From Mycteria americana (lineage: Eukaryota > Chordata > Aves > Ciconiiformes > Ciconiidae), in assembly GCF_035582795.1 (NCBI RefSeq), contig NC_134366.1:149405519-149469518 (forward strand): a stretch of DNA of 64,000 bases, read 5' to 3'. The translations under genes were made by a program, and so were the position numbers. A model generated the notes under the pieces. The model saw only the letters and a list, made by a program, of their open reading frames with translations, searched no databases and was not told the DNA's origin. Positions 21,481 to 34,040 of this stretch are shown piece by piece (position 1 is the first letter of the stretch; each line of letters begins with the position of its first letter).

Positions 21481-24400
21481 GACAGCAAAAGAAATACAGT
21501 CACTTTGGTCTGGGGCTTGCTGGACACAAAAGCTGACTCAGGGACTGGCCTTCCCTTGAGGAATTTGACTTTCGTATTTGTATTACAGAAAAAAAAAGCT
21601 GGAGAGATCGCTGGAGCAAGGGAACTGTTCGTGCTTCCCATAATATGTGCCCTTGCATGCCTATGAATTATTGGTAGGAGTTAGCAGAGGGTCTGTTGTA
21701 CTTTCTGTGTGCTCAGTGGCAGCTTAATGGCACAGCCATTGCTGTGCCTGCAAAAATTTCCCCGTGCGTCCAGAGTGCTCTGTGTGTCATAGGAATAGTA
21801 CACGACTGGGCAGCAGTCCCCTGCTATTTGAACTGCATTGATTTTTCAAGATACTACGCATTAATGCAAGGCATGACCTATTGTCCGGGTTCCCACTACG
21901 ATGAAATACTACAGCAGTATTTAGCAGGCACAATATATGTCTAGCCATAGAGTACAGAAACACTGACCTTCCTACCACAAGACCTGCGAGTTACAATGAG
22001 CGCATTGAGCTTATAAACAAAGCACTGCCATGCGTCGTGCCTCTTGGAGAGGCCCTACTCCGCAGACGTGCCTGTTTAAATGGTAGGTGAGAATGCAGAT
22101 CTATCTCCGTATTAGAAACATTGAGTAGCAGGAGGGAGAATGATGCTAAAGAGAGCTTGCACAGACAAAAAAAACCAAACTCCCTCTAAACTTTGGACAA
22201 GATATAGCCTCCAGACAAAGATAAATAAAAATTCTTTCAAAAAAATGTGTAACAAACCACTTGATATCACTCTGAGTGATTTGCACAAACAAACCCATTG
22301 TTCCCACGCAGCATGAACCCGGCATCCCTGCACAGGAACCTCCACACCATTCACCTTTGTTGAAACGTGTGCCATTGGTTTAAGGTCAGTGCAGCACAGC
22401 TACCAAAACCAAAGTTTCAGTTTAATGTTCAGTTAAAAACTGATGCCCTGAACCTAATTGTGATTAAGACCAAGTCTAATGCCTTTTGCCCCGTGGAAGA
22501 TAGCTTCCATCTGGCTGTGGCAGAAAGTCCTGTGCTGTATGGGAAGAGATTCTGTGTGATTCTGCAAGATCACTGCTGTCAGATAGGTCTTGGTCTGTCC
22601 TGCTGAATGCAATATGCAGAAATAGTGGGGGTTTATAATTTAAAAAATATCTCAAGTTTATGATTAACCACAATGAAATACTTTTCTTTTTTTCCTGTGG
22701 AAAAGATACTAGCTGCTGTTCAAAAGAGTCCAAGCTTTTCTGTCCAAATTTAGGTACAAACACTTCAAACCTGTTGTTTAAAGCATGAGCATTCTGAAAA
22801 GATCCAAGCTTCAAAAAGCACAGTCTGACATTTGTGTCCTTGCACAAATGTCAATCCCTTTTTTGAAGTGGACTTCTAGATTTAAACATCAGTCTCAATG
22901 AAAATGGCACTTCCTTTTCTGCTCTTCTTCCTCTGACTTCAGTTAGTGCAAAGGTTTCTGCAACATTAGCTTGAAGATACCACATTGATTGTTCCCGCTG
23001 TAAGTCACAAGTTTCTAATGCTATTTTCCCAAACAGCAAGTTAAAATTTTGAGTAAGAGCAGGCCTTTCCAGACTTTTATGCAAAACAGGTGTTAGAGAC
23101 CTGTTTCTGTATTTCTAGAGCATGAACTCAGCAAATTCAAGAATCCAATTTTGACATGACTAGGAGCCTCATGATTTGGCTGAGCGAGATCCAAGGAGGC
23201 AGAAATTACTCGATATGATCCTCCAAGCCAGACTGAAGAAGTTAAGGGATTCAGTTTTCTGTGGAAGAACTATTATCTTAAAACATTAGACCTGTTGTCC
23301 TTTTCAGCAGAGTCCTTGTTAGAAAAAACCTCTTTTTCCTTAGAAACTGTCAAAATGCAATTCCTGCTTTTCATATTGTTTGAGAGCAAAACCAGGTATA
23401 ACTCTGTCTTCAAATTGCCATTGGCAGGAAGCCATTGTAAATCATAGCCAGATTAAAAAAATAACCAGTAAGCTTTAGCCATACTCTGAGCCCTTTTCCT
23501 CTGCTCTGTCAAAATAAAAATCCTCTCTGAAGTCAGTATAGATTTCCATGGTCTGAATAACTCTGCCTTTTTCTAGAGCACCTTCAGTGACAGCATTTGA
23601 ATCGTTAGCTCGGGCTGGAGTGTGTCGGGCGTCTCAGCAGGTAGTGCCGTACAGCAGTGCCAGCCAGCAGAGAGCCAGAGGCAGATGCCTCTTCTTGTGT
23701 CATTACGTGAATGATTTTTCTCCTGAGCCCAGAGGCATTCATCAAACATTTTCCATTGGGATTGTCTGTCCCCTTTCATATTTGTCTCTTGTACTAGAAA
23801 AAGTCCAGCATGGCTTCACTGCTCTTGCCTGAACCTGTCCTCTCCTTCAAGCACTCGGTAATGAAAGACCCTATTGTACCTCTGGGTACAACCAGGAATC
23901 ATGCTGCCTTACTGTTTTCCTCTTCGCCCTGTGATTAGAGAGGCTTTCCAGAAGCACATCTCTCGCCTAAGACAGTCAAGTAAAGCACTCTTACCATCCA
24001 AAGGAGAAATGACCCATGAATTTTTGACTTTGGCATTGAACATGCATTTGTTACATTTATGAAATTCCTACATGCTTCAGATGTTTGATGGGTTATTGCC
24101 ATGGTTATTAACACTTCATTTCTTTTGTTCTTTATTTCAGTGGTGATCTTAGGATGATGGGCATCCCACAGTCAGCGTATAGGCAAGCGTGCTTGATCAG
24201 CGCTGGGGAAAGCTGCTGCAGTTTCATGTCAGTAAAAAGTTGTTCTTAAGCACCTACTACAGGTTGAGTTTAGGAGGAATTTACCTTGGTGCCATAATTT
24301 ATTTTCCTGTGCTGGATTTATCTTCATAATGATTGTAACTTAATGTTCAATGAGAGGATAAGTAGGTTTCTCTGTCTGTAGCATATCTGTGCTTTAAACC

Positions 24401-27029
24401 ATGTGGGAATGACAGACAGTGTGCAAGAGAGCTTCCTCCTTAAATTGTCAGCTTGAAGCATGTTTTGTTGTGTGGCTAGCCATGCTTAAAACCCTTCCTT
24501 GAATTTTTCTGCACAACCGCAGAGTCAGCAGACACACACTGTTCACGTCTCTGAGGCATTTTTAGTCTCACCAGCGATCCACTTGTTTTCCTTTCGGCTC
24601 TCCCACTGATTCATATGCTTCCTAAAATAGTGAGCACTATCTTTGTTCTGTTGTGACGAGTTACAAAAGAATTAGCAGCAACAGTTTAGCACCAAGTAAT
24701 ATGAATCACATCGTATACTTGGATGTGCTTGGATTTCAACTGTAAGAATCCATCCAATTGCAAATTACCATTATTTTTGAAAGACTTCTTAGTCTTTGCA
24801 GGGTACCTAGCCACATACCGTGATTCTGCATTGATATTCTTTTCAGCCATGGATGTTTCTTGCAAATATTGAGCCCAACATTTCTCAACATAGCTCAGAC
24901 TGGCCCCAATAGATAAAAAACAAAAGGCCAAGTACTTCTGAGAGAAGATCAAATAATGTCTATTGCAATGGAGCCTGAGGTGATCACGGTGGATAAAAAA
25001 GATGTGACCTTTCCTGCTCCCAGGTCTCAGGCACTGCATTGGTCACAAAGACAATCAATACTTCACAAGGTCCTTAGCTCACATGTTCAAACCTAATTTT
25101 AGCATGGCATGTATACAAATATATAAGTGTGTCTCTGTGTATTTCGTAATTTATACAGTGTATTACAGTATATATGTATGTATGTATATGTATTTTACAC
25201 ACGGAGGAATTGACTTGGGATCCCAAGCACTTATTGACAGGTTCGCTTTCTTGCTTAGGTCAGACAGATGAATGCCAGCACTCCGTGCCAGCTGAGCTCT
25301 GCTGGATGAATAAATAGCGTGGGAGGTCTTGTCTGTCGGGCTAAGCATTTCATAGAAGCCAGGTGCAAGAGTCATCGTTGCATACTGAATCGCTGCAACT
25401 CAGAATCTGGTATTACAGTCATCTGAAGAGCTCTTTTAGATAGCATTTTAAAACTGGCTCTGCGCAATAACAAATTAATGAGGTCTCAGTCTCTGCAAGA
25501 TTTGTGCTAATGAAGCCTCCAGGCAAGAGACAGATCCTGCCACATGCCCTTCCAGTCTGGAAAAGTTAGTGTTCACAGCAACGTATAGCTTCCCTGCATA
25601 ACAATGTAACTCCCCAGATGACAGCAATGATTTTAGTAAAACTTGCTAGCAAGGTCGTCTTGTCCAGCCATCAGAGCAAGAGACCTGTAGTTCCAGATTT
25701 AGTTGTTAACCTGCTGCGTGGCTTTGGGCAGACTACGCAACTCTGCCTAAGTTCCTCATAAGTAGGATGTGGTCAGGTAGTCAGGCACTCCACTGGGATG
25801 ATGCAAGAGAGTTGTTTGCACTTAACCCTTTTTACTATAGGCTGTCTAAGAACTTTTCAAATAGCTGTAAGTTGTTGGAAAGGTTCTTGGATAAGATGAA
25901 GGAGAGCTGCTCCTGGGGTATTCTTCCAGCTGATGGTTCAGCTGCTGTGAGGTCCAAAACCTAGAGAAAGTAAGTCAGTATGCTTCAATTCTTAAACATA
26001 CACACCAAAACAGCACTTCTTGGCTATGAGTGACAGTGTGACAGAATGTGACAACTTGACAGTCATGCCCTCAGTCTCCAAGCACCTGGTATCCCCCAGG
26101 GCTCAACCCCAACAGCTGATGTGCTAAGAGCCATTTGCCTCACCTGTGCCAGTGCTTCAAAACATGCTACCTGATGTATTTTAAAGATAACTCTTCTGTC
26201 CTGCTGTGGTGAAAGTGCTCAAGTATTAGAAATGTTTTTAATAACAAAAGTCCTGGCAGAAGCAGGGCTTTAGAGTGTCTTCCAGGGTTTTTGGAAAAAC
26301 ATCATGACTGGTTGTGACAGACTGAGGAATGTGTTGTGAGAAAACAGGCAGTTCAAGAGAAAAGCTAAATAAAAGACGCTGAACTTGAAAGAACTCTTTT
26401 TCTCTGTGCCCGAATTTTAGACATATTATCACTCAAATGTCAGTGCTTGAATAATTAAGGTGGTGTAATGAGATGTAATTGCCAGAGCTGCAAGGACAGT
26501 AAACATAACTACGCTATTATCAGGACAAGCTGAGCTTCCAATGGTGCAACAGGTCAAACAGGTATAATCATACCACCCTACCTGGAACAGGATAAGTGAA
26601 GGGGCCACGTGCGGGCTGAACATGAACATACTGTACCTGGGCTCTGGAACTATAATTAGAGCAAAGCTGAAGGTTTATAAATCGCAGGCACAAAACAACG
26701 TGATAAAGCTTAAAAAAATTTGAAAGTAAGTTGGAAGAAATATAAGTTTACTATTCAGCAGAGCAATGTCCCATTAATTAACTACATAGCTGGGACTGTT
26801 AGTGGAAAAAAAAAAGATGCTATGTAAGAATAGGAAATCTAAGATTTTATGTCTGGTCAAGAATAATCCACTGCAAAAACACAGACTGAGGAGCAAATGA
26901 GTAGGGAGCAGCCCTGCAGAAATATTCTGGAGGCTGCATACTCTTTCAAAAAAAGCAAACGACATACTGAGAGGTACAAATATAAATAGAGGCTATAAAA
27001 TACGTGAAGTAATTCTTCCACTTTTCTAG

Positions 27030-27470
27030 TATTGGCAAAGCTCAGCAAGCCTGGCTTGGGGCACCATGCTTGGGAGAGATAAAACACTCATCAGTCTACA
27101 GAGAAGAGCAATGTGTATGATCAGAGCTCTAGAAAAACACAACTTACATGGGAAGATTGGAGAAATAGGGGGTGCTGGCTCTAGTGAAGAGAAGCCTGAC
27201 AGAAATATGAGAGCAGTCTTCAAAAATAAAGATATTGCAGATTAATAAGACATTCCATTGCAGCAGAAATAGACTTTGGTTAGACATTAGGAAAAACTTT
27301 CTAAAAATAAGGCTAGTGATGCATTAAACTAGATTGTAAATCTTTTTAAAAAGAGATCAGATAAAACTTAGTCAGGAATGACAGAAATAAAATTCATCCA
27401 TCTGTAGAGAGTGGGATGGTATAGATGACTTCTTGAGATCCCTTTTCATCTGTATTTTCCATGATCAGCC
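27030..27470 (+). mobile_element. Old CR1/L3-type LINE 3' fragment
   Basis: Plus strand 'ttagacattaggaaaaact' followed by 'agactttggttag' context, then near the end 'tagatgacttcttgagatcc'. This is the ordered layout of an old CR1 3' end: the RLDIRKNF segment, then the 'GATGACYTCYTGAGGTCC' 3'UTR. Strongly decayed, many stops. Confidence 0.7.
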
Positions 27471-28360
27471 AAAAGATGAATGTTTGGGTTTTTTCCGACT
27501 TGCTTGTTTATTCATGCTATTCACTTGCTTCTTCATCTTGGAAATGGAAATCCCATTATTCAGTCCCAGCCAGCACTGACTTCAGGTTTTTCTTGTACTC
27601 TGTAGCAACACAATGGGACTGTTCAAGTTGCAAAGACATCGAGACGAAGTTTAAAATGGAGTTAGTTAAAATAATAACTTTGAAGCAACAATCATACAAA
27701 TCAAAATACTTATCATTGGCTTCAAATCAAAAGATTTAATGAAAACAAGTCCTAAGTTGTGAGTCTCAGGTAATTCGCGTGGTCCTTTTGACACTTCAAA
27801 GAGACCATGCTGTTTGGATGAAATGTGCAAGTTTACTGGGACAGGCAAGACGGAGTCAGGAATAAACCCATTTGGATCCACTCTGCAAAGCAGCTGTTCC
27901 CGCTCTGGCGTGCCGCAGGAGAAGCAGGAGACCTGTTACCGTTTCACCACACTGCCAGCGCCCATCGACACTTGCATACATATCCATATCCACTGCTAAC
28001 AACACGGAGCGACTTGGAGTCCCTCTAAGACAAGGGAGGTGGCAGGTGGATTTAAAGTCTGCCCTCAGCGCTCTCACGGGACGACTGGGCCCTTTGGTAG
28101 GATAAACCTGAAACAAGCTCAGCAGTTTAGGCGTCCTCCTGCTTCCAGGATGCCTTGCCTTTGGTGTTTTTCTTCCTCCAGTGTTCCTATGGCGGCAGAA
28201 TCAAAGCCTTGAACAGCTAATCCATCTGTCTATATCCTGGTAGATTTGGGCAACATTTGACTATGTTCTGTCTCCGTGTAATTTTGGCTATTACTGAGAG
28301 AATTTTAGCTCACCTTCAAATCATTTCAACTCCATTACAGTGATCCTTGTTGCAACACGC

Positions 28361-28391
28361 TAAGGCACTTGGCTCCTGAGCAAGTGCCTTA
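28361..28391. repeat. Short near-perfect hairpin
   Basis: TAAGGCACTT and AAGTGCCTTA are a 10-bp perfect inverted repeat; the 11 bases between contain GCTC and GAGC, extending the stem with one unpaired G. It is too short for a typical microRNA precursor and does not sit in a recognised element. Confidence 0.6.
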
Positions 28392-28858
28392 CAAAAAGGA
28401 TAAAGTGTTTCTACCTATTATGATTAATATTATTTTGCTAAATATGGAGGACACTGGCTGCGCTCCCCCCAGGTTGCTACAGCAACACACATCTGTGAGG
28501 AGTCATTCTTTTAATTGTGTCAATTAGGCTTATATAAGAGTATTTCAGTGATCCAAATGCTGTGGAAAGCACGGTCTGAGGTCTGGCTGAAGATGAACCT
28601 CATGCTCCAAACGCTAACAAAATTATTTTAAACTTCCTTCTGGTGTAATTGCGTTAGTCATGGCGAGCAGGAAGCAGCGCAGTGGCTTGCTGAGCTGGGC
28701 AGGTTTGCTTGCTTTTCTGATGGAAAGGAGCACAACAGGAGGCTTCTGAAATGCATCTCTGGAACAGAGGAAACAAAAAGTGAGCTTGCGTTTTGTTTGC
28801 AATACATTATTTTATGATCAAGCAAAGGAAATTAGAATGCAAACCCAGCACATAACGA

Positions 28859-28929
28859 TGCCAGATTAATGATTAATACTTTAGAGCTAACTGGTGCCAG
28901 ATTAATGACTAATACTTACAGCTATACTC
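28859..28929. repeat. 36-bp tandem duplication
   Basis: TGCCAGATTAATGA begins at 28859 and again at 28895, with the following sequence repeated at a few mismatches. Two copies only. Confidence 0.65.
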
Positions 28930-31228
28930 TGCTTTTCAAATAAAGCCAATCTGTGACATACATATAGACGTACAAGTCAACAACAGTGAAAGTGCAGCAA
29001 ATGCCTGATTTACACCTTTGACTGCAGCAATCTGAAAGCTGCAGGGCCATGTGGAAACTTTCCAGTCAACAGCAGTGCCTTTCTCATGCGAGAAAACTAT
29101 GCTACTTTCCACACAATAAAATTAAATTAAGAAGTTTGTACTAACTAGCTGCTTATTTTATTAGCTGAATCCTCCAAGGGTGTTTTTGCAACCCAGATCA
29201 TTATGTGTGAATAACAAACACTTTCTGAAAACTTGGTCTACTTGAGAGGGTTGTCATTAAAATATTAGTAGAAGACACTGACTTGCTGTTACATGACATG
29301 ACACTACCACACTTGCCATGTTTTGCCGATGTTGTGACTCATCATAGGAGTTTGCTAGAGACCGGCTATTGAAATGCCATCCAATTGCAATAATTGCTGG
29401 CTGAAACCTCCTGAAACAAAGAAAATGGTATCTTTAAAGTGAGACAACTATGTCTAATTACAGCCTATGATGGCCATATAATGCTATAACTGTCCAAACA
29501 TAACAGTATGATTGTTCAAATACGTAACTCCATTCATCCAAAAGAAATGTAAAAGTCTCAAAAATCAACATGCTAACTCTTCTCAGATCCTCATCCTATG
29601 TTGCAATGGAATTACAGATCAGGCTGGAATATTACTTATTGTGTAGAATACGGAGTGCCAGTCTTTTCACACAATGTTTTCAGATTACAGGAAAGTGTAA
29701 AAACAGCACTTTCAATAAAAGTTCCTCCTCACTTTATTTTTAATGCAGCTACTGGGGGGCCACAAAGTAACTCACAGTTGTGAGTAACTGACAGCTGTGT
29801 ATGTGTATGAGATTGATCTTGAAATGTTTTTATGTTAAAAGATGATAATGGCCTATATAGGACAAAAGGTGAGAAAAGGACCCCCTACACTCACAGATGT
29901 CAAATCCCAATGCCAGCCACATTTAATAACTTGCTAACTCTAGGCTACAGTAAGAATCACCATACTCAGAGTAACTTACTTTATCTTTGCATCAGGCTGC
30001 CTCGCACTGAGGCCTTTGGTTAGGAATTTGACTGTGGAGCTGAATGCTCAGTACGTGAAATCGCAACACCGAAATGCATTGGCTTCCCTTTGTCAAAGAG
30101 GGGGTGGGGAAGAGGCAACGTGGGGGAAGGAGGCGACCAGAGAAGTTCCCCAGCTTAGCATTTCCAGTGCAAGCGTTGACCTACATTGACCTGCCTCCCC
30201 GAACTGAAGCTTTGCCACACTGATGCAGAAAGGATTACTTCCCCATGGTTTTTAGTCGTCAATCTTCCAACCTAAAGCTCCTTTCTCCTTAAGGTTCTTA
30301 ATAATTCTTCTGTTTCAGCAACCAGAGAATCGCCATAAATCACCTTTCTACATCAGCACTTTTTCCCCTTCTGTGCTCTCTAAGGGTGTTTTGTTATTGA
30401 TCTTGTCTGCCCTTTTCACTATTTTAGCTGCATTTAATTAGCACGACCATTTATAATGCCCAGAACTGAACTCCGGACTGTTTGTGGATTTGAAAAGAGC
30501 TGGTTTTTAGAAGGTGTTTTAGAAATGCTTTGAGATCCCACATCACCAGAAAAACATGGGGAAGTGAAAAGCAGGGCAGTAGCTAGGCATCTCATTTTTC
30601 CAGCAACTGCTGTACTTAGCTAGTTATTATGGTTGGCTGATAAGGGGCACTTTTGGCCGAGGATGTTTCTACCTACCACTGCAGATTTCAGTATTACAAA
30701 TCCCATGTATGTTTGTGCCCTGAAGTCCTCTGCAGAAGATCCTCCCAGTTCCTGCTCAAGTGTGTCCCCTCTCCTAGGCCCCCTGGATCTGGCAAATCAC
30801 TTTGGCCAAGCAGAGTTGGGAAAGATTCTCTTTGAGGAGTAGCAACACCATCTGTAAACCAGCAAGGATGCTAACTGCTGAACACTGTGAAGTTTCTCTA
30901 CCTATGATGGCTCTGCTTTGCAGCTTCCTTGCACGCTCAGGGCCAGGGGACAGAAATTAAAAAAAAAACAACAAACCCTTGAAAATAAATTGGGCATTAT
31001 TCCCTGGCTACGTGGATATTTTACTATCTGTCCACTTCCCTGAAGCACTTCATAAGTTACTTCAGTTACTTTGGTGTCCACAACCAAAATGTCAGCTTCC
31101 TTGTTTCCTCTGCAGGCTTCTTCAGTACTTTCAATTTCTACTACATTGTACGTACTCTGCCCAAGGATACTCAAGTGCCTTTTGTCGATCCAGTGAGGAC
31201 TGGTACTATCATTTACATTTTTCACAGT

Positions 31229-31322
31229 TGCAGAATGACAGAATCAGTAGATTCTGTTCAGAGGCTGGAAAGTGCCTCTGGAGATCATCTAGTCCACCCC
31301 CCCTGCTCAAAGCAGAGCCCAC
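31229..31322 (-). mobile_element. CR1 3' end fragment (antisense)
   Basis: Plus strand 'aatgacagaatcagtag', 'gaggctggaaagtgcctctg', 'gagatcatctagtccacc' is the reverse complement of a CR1 3'UTR tail. Only about 95 bp retained. Confidence 0.7.
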
Positions 31323-33519
31323 TAGAGCTATTCTCTACCCCATGCTCAGGCTTCCTTTTGTCATGTAAGGGCAAAACATGCAAACACGAATGTTCATGTG
31401 GACGGTTGAAAGAGCAGGATCCCAATGCGAGATGGAGCAGACCAACGTGACAGGGTGGAAGCACTCTGTGTGACCTCTGAGGAACTGGGCTGAGTTTCAG
31501 AAGGGGACATGGTTGCCTAAAGTAAAGACTAGGCAGAAAGCAGTTTGACTGGACATTCAGGCCCTGCTTGCTGATCTGAGGAGCTGTTAAGTGCCCAAGA
31601 CTTTGTCAGGAAAAATTCTTAGGCACCCAAGATCCTGTTTCTGCACATGGCTGTAGGTGCCATTATGTTGGCAGAGCCAGCTGTCACAGCATCTCTTGCA
31701 CATCAGCATCCCTTACTCACCTCAGGGACCAACGCCAGAAAACCCTGTATCCTCTCAACAATAATTTTAAAATGAGCATAAATAGAACAAGTGCTGTCTC
31801 AGGAGCCTACGTGGGTGTCTCTACACTGTATTCTGCAGTCCTATCCCTACAATTGTTCCCTATAGTCTACACTGTATAAAATCATCAAATCATTTAAGGA
31901 TATTTCAATTGGGTTGGCAGCCTTGCACCCTTGCACAATGGGTTTCAAAAATGAACTTTTTTCAAAAAGAAGCTTGCAGGGTTTGGGGCACTCTCCTGCT
32001 AAGCAGCTGACTGCATGGCTTGCTCTCACTGGGACTGCCTGGCACCTGCCATGAGGGGCTGGGATGGAGGAAGGTGAGAGAGGAGGCTAGTTTCATACCA
32101 TGAGCAGGGAAGGAGGCTGGCACTGGGAGGCCGAGAGCAAAAGTCAAGGTGGAATGAATCCATGTCTGCATCCTTGCAGCTCTATAACTTTTGGACACGT
32201 TGCTGCCAGCCATTGGTTACAGGTGAGCGTCCCAAAGCATTGTCTCATCCCCAGAGACTGGCACGCTGCCTGGCCTGCAACAACCCAGGAATGCCTGTTC
32301 TGATCGGGAATTTTTCTGTGAGCCCTTTTACAAGCTGTTACAAGGGCCTTGGAGGCAGCAAGGGTGTCTGGGATGCTGTAGCACTGCCAGCAAATCTGTA
32401 ACGTTTTGCTCAGCTGCCTGGCAGCACACTCAAGAGTTTGGAGCCTGGTTAAAGTTCCTGGACAGGTCAGGGGTCAGGCTGAATTGACCATAATGAAGAG
32501 GGATCCCCTCAGGCCACCAGTTTTTTAAACAGCAGAAGACAACAGAAGATCCTGGCTTGTGTCTGGTGGAATGTATCCAAGTGCCAAAAGATGCCGTCAT
32601 CATGGACTCTGCCAGGGTAACCAGGTTATGAATTATCCTCATTGATTGACAAGGCTCAGGCAGATCAGGGTGTGGTACCCTTCCTAGTTCTTGCAAATAT
32701 AGACCCCATGTGGCAGGCAGCAAAAGGAATGTGGATCCTACTTCTGTCTGTTGTTTTGGTGAAATGGCATTGGGCCAACTCCCTTACAGCTCAGGGTCTA
32801 GGACAGGGCACTCACGATGCCAAGTTCTACCCTTTACCTTGCTCTAACACACAAAAGCAGCAAGCACCAGCATGCCTGCGCAAGGAGCGCAAGGCAGAGG
32901 ATGAGTGGCAGAACAGGGAGCGGTCTGTACCCAGCCACACCGAGCACTGCTGGTCTCATCCCCTCCGTCTCAGGTAGCAAAGGTGGAAACAGGCCTGTGG
33001 ATGTTTCCACAGTGGGACAGGCCTTATACCACCCTGCGTCCCTGATAATATGCAGGAATGATGTGTCCTGTGCACCCAAAAGGCTTTGAGATGTGAACAC
33101 TAAAGATGCAAGTCCATTAAAATGACTTGGCCCAGGGACTATGAAGTGTCAGCCACTCTCAGATTTGACCATCGCAGACAGTACATGTGTTGCCACAGGA
33201 ACTCGGTGACAAGACTTCAGAAGCCAAGCTGCCAGCCTTGTGCTTTAACTACTCAACAGTGCTCCCTCTTGCAAGTTCCTAAAAAAAGAAAACATAGGAA
33301 AATGTAGAGATGTCAGTAGAACACACTAAGGTTCTGGAACAAGTTGTCCTCCCCTACTGTTGCCTCTTTGCTGAAATGACTGAGGGCTCTCTCACCTTGC
33401 TATACCTGCTGTCATTTCTTTCCAGACTTGTCAGGGACAAGTCCTAGTGATGCAGTTTCCCATTATTCACCTTCCCTCCTTCTGAGTGCTAGTCTGGTTT
33501 GCAGGGGTCCAAGCAAAAA

Positions 33520-34040
33520 GATACAAACAAGAGCAGTGTTCACAACAAATACACCTGCCTCCAACACAGCAGGCACAGCATTTCGTTCTATTTTGGCTCT
33601 GGTAAAAAACCATTCACTTGGTGGATTCCATTGAAATCCTTGTTATATTTGCAGTTGACTTCACCTGCATGCCAAAAACAAGTTTGCACACCCCTAGCTT
33701 CCCCTCTCTCTCATCTCCCTTGATGAGAGACCTTGACCTGTCCATCAAGAACTTGTGGCTTTTCAGTTTGCATGTTTCTTGCTAACACTGTTTATCCAGG
33801 TAGCACAGATGGGGCGTATCATTTGGCAAGCTTACCCCTAAGCTTTTTACAACAAAGATGATAACAGGTGCAAGATAAGGGATACGTACGAAACCAAGAG
33901 TTCATTACAAATACATTTGCATCCAAAGCAGCAGCAGAAGGACTTGGATCTACTTTATCTTAAAAGCATACACTTTGTGAATTCCATTCAAATACTCACT
34001 GTATTTGCATCTCATATTGTATGCATGTCACCCCAGGCAA
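33520..34040. repeat. Diverged local duplication
   Basis: About 33520-33685 and 33890-34040 share an ordered series of matches in the same orientation: 'acaaatacacctgcctcc' against 'acaaatacatttgcatcc', then 'tggattccattgaaatcc' against 'tgaattccattcaaatac', then 'tatatttgcagttg' against 'tgtatttgcatctc', then GCATG. About 370 bp apart; identity is moderate and was judged by eye. Confidence 0.5.

Noticed and set aside
30979-31368. 129-codon plus-strand frame
   Set aside because: It reads through a CR1 tail and has no family resemblance; chance.
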